This document shows, in pieces, positions 5,072 to 5,847 of a DNA stretch of 5,847 bases. Every line of letters begins with the position of its first letter. Position 1 is the first letter of the stretch. The stretch comes from Candidatus Nitrosopumilus sp. (GTDB taxonomy: Archaea > Thermoproteota > Nitrososphaeria > Nitrososphaerales > Nitrosopumilaceae): positions 1 to 5,847 of the forward strand of contig JABHXI010000094.1 in the NCBI GenBank assembly GCA_018657375.1, read 5' to 3'. Under the pieces are notes generated by a model, which saw nothing but the letters and a program-made list of their open reading frames with translations, had not been told where the DNA came from and ran no database searches. The translations under genes were made by a program, and so were the position numbers.

Positions 5072-5629
5072 ATGAATGAAGAGAAATGCAATGTGCTTCC
5101 TAAAGAACAAAAAAATAACAACAGTTGCAAAGAACTGGCATTAAAGGACATCAACGCATTTGTAAAAGCAAGATTCACAGAAGTAAAAAAATCCAACAAA
5201 ATAAAAGAATTAGTGTCGTTTCAATCTACAAACAAATTTTTCATCATGGTTCGCAGCCAAGAGGAATTAAAGATATTGGGAAGAATTGTTGCAAGTAATA
5301 ATAAAAGTAACCTACCAGAGATATTATCGGAATATGAAAAACATCTCAACATAGTTTTAATGTTATGTCCCACAGTTAAAACACATAGTAATGTATTGAT
5401 GCACATTTTCGGATTTTTTTCTAACGAATTTTCAGATTTGGAAAAAAACAAATTCTTGGAGTTGCAGGACAATTACAAAAAAGGAAAAAGTACAATTGGT
5501 GCAACCCTTGCAGAGATACATCCAATGACATACAGATTTAACAAGACATACCTGGCTAATCAATCATATTTTCTTTTGTATGCAAATCAAGAGGAAGAAA
5601 GTATTTTTAAAATTCTAGATAAAAAATAG
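5072..5629 (+). CDS. DUF1722 (YbgA-like) domain protein, diverged
   Basis: 185 residues, predicted cytosolic with no signal or membrane segment. After a polar 25-residue N-terminus the DUF1722 pattern runs from about 28 to 170. It shows VSFQSTNKFFIMVRSQEELK then LGRIVAS (70-75), THSNVLMHIFGFF (104-116), LEKNKFLELQDNYKKGK (123-139) and TYLANQSYF (159-167). In the family as I know it the first block is close to FHxxxKyxxmAHS and the region after YKxG contains PL. Here His is Gln51, the AHS step is VRS (60-62) and PL is absent, while the NVLxHxxGFF core (His105, His111) is kept. The biochemical role of DUF1722 is not settled. It is often fused to DUF523, whose members include thiouracil desulfidases; no such partner is visible here. 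ATG 5072 is 26 bp from a strong TATA box; 5076 is out of frame. It is divergent from the exported-protein gene. Confidence 0.82.
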   Translation: MNEEKCNVLPKEQKNNNSCKELALKDINAFVKARFTEVKKSNKIKELVSFQSTNKFFIMVRSQEELKILGRIVASNNKSNLPEILSEYEKHLNIVLMLCPTVKTHSNVLMHIFGFFSNEFSDLEKNKFLELQDNYKKGKSTIGATLAEIHPMTYRFNKTYLANQSYFLLYANQEEESIFKILDKK

Positions 5630-5847
5630 ATAAAATAATTTAAAAATAAAAATACGGCAAAACAGTTAGTTTGTTTCTATAAATTATGACACAGTTCTAC
5701 GCACAATTAGTTCTAGATACAATTAGTTAGAAGATAAAGATGAATGAATCATGTGTAAAGTTAAAAAAATACATTGAGATCTTAAATCATCAAAAATTCA
5801 GAGTAAATGTGATGATGAAATAACACGGGTAAAAAAAAGAAACATAA
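5630..5847. other. AT-rich 3' flank without a confident gene
   Basis: No RNA gene, hairpin or long ORF is evident. The stretch holds a 14-codon ORF at 5686, a 27-codon ORF at 5740, and a 10-bp direct repeat ACAATTAGTT (5703-5712 and 5719-5728). There is only a weak T-rich patch (5668-5678) that might terminate the DUF1722 transcript. Confidence 0.6.
5740..5823 (+). CDS. Possible 27-residue small protein
   Basis: ATG AAT GAA ... TAA encodes MNESCVKLKKYIEILNHQKF plus seven residues, which is basic and could form one helix. TAGATACAA (5714-5722) lies about 23 bp upstream, resembling the TATATACAA of the DUF1722 gene, and both ORFs begin ATGAATGAA. That resemblance is the only reason to list it. 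It may equally be chance or a decayed copy of the neighbouring 5' region. Confidence 0.2.
   Translation: MNESCVKLKKYIEILNHQKFRVNVMMK

Noticed and set aside
5221..5472. Minus-strand open frame of 83 codons opposite the DUF1722 gene
   Set aside because: Fully antisense to a recognisable protein, Ser/Leu/Asn-rich without motifs.
5630..5847. tRNA or structured RNA in the right flank
   Set aside because: No cloverleaf, no CCA-type end and no substantial complementary arms were found by eye.

Overview
The window looks like a piece of an AT-rich genome (about one third G+C by eye) from an ammonia-oxidising archaeon of the Nitrososphaerota (Thaumarchaeota), Nitrosopumilus-like. It carries archaeal basal transcription factors (TFB and TBP) and an eRF1-superfamily protein. 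It also has two exported proteins with the WVKNNAGWWADG-type repeat that I know from secreted thaumarchaeal proteins. TATA-like boxes sit about 26 bp upstream of several start codons, the spacing expected for leaderless archaeal mRNAs. The lineage call is inference from gene content; nothing here fixes genus or species.

Layout. Positions 1-942 (minus) hold the 5' part of an eRF1-family gene that runs off the left edge. It keeps the peptidyl-tRNA-hydrolysing GGQ loop but lacks the NIKS stop-codon-reading motif. It is divergent from tfb (1118-2041, plus), which is followed after 9 bp by tbp (2051-2611), an apparent tfb-tbp operon. tbp converges, with only 12 bp between stop codons, on two tandem minus-strand paralogues (2624-3895 and 3987-4925). 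Both encode exported proteins with two WVKNNAGWW repeats, a Cys-containing helical linker and a shared C-terminal domain I cannot name. The first has an extra beta-rich N-terminal domain. Divergent from them is a plus-strand gene for a diverged DUF1722 (YbgA-like) protein (5072-5629). The last 218 bp contain no solid gene, only a possible 27-codon ORF.

How the parts relate. TFB and TBP act together at promoters: TBP bends the TATA box, and TFB binds TBP and the BRE and recruits RNA polymerase. The release-factor-like protein acts on the ribosome, if family membership predicts function. The two exported proteins are a duplicated pair. Both start codons lie 26 bp from the centre of a TTAAATA box and 50 bp from an identical TTTAGCACTA box, so they are probably co-regulated. 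This geometry also moves both starts downstream of the longest possible ORFs.

Most notable: the NIKS-less GGQ protein, the shared promoter box of the exported pair, near-identical DNA in the repeats of the two paralogues, and a GC-rich patch in the second half of tbp.
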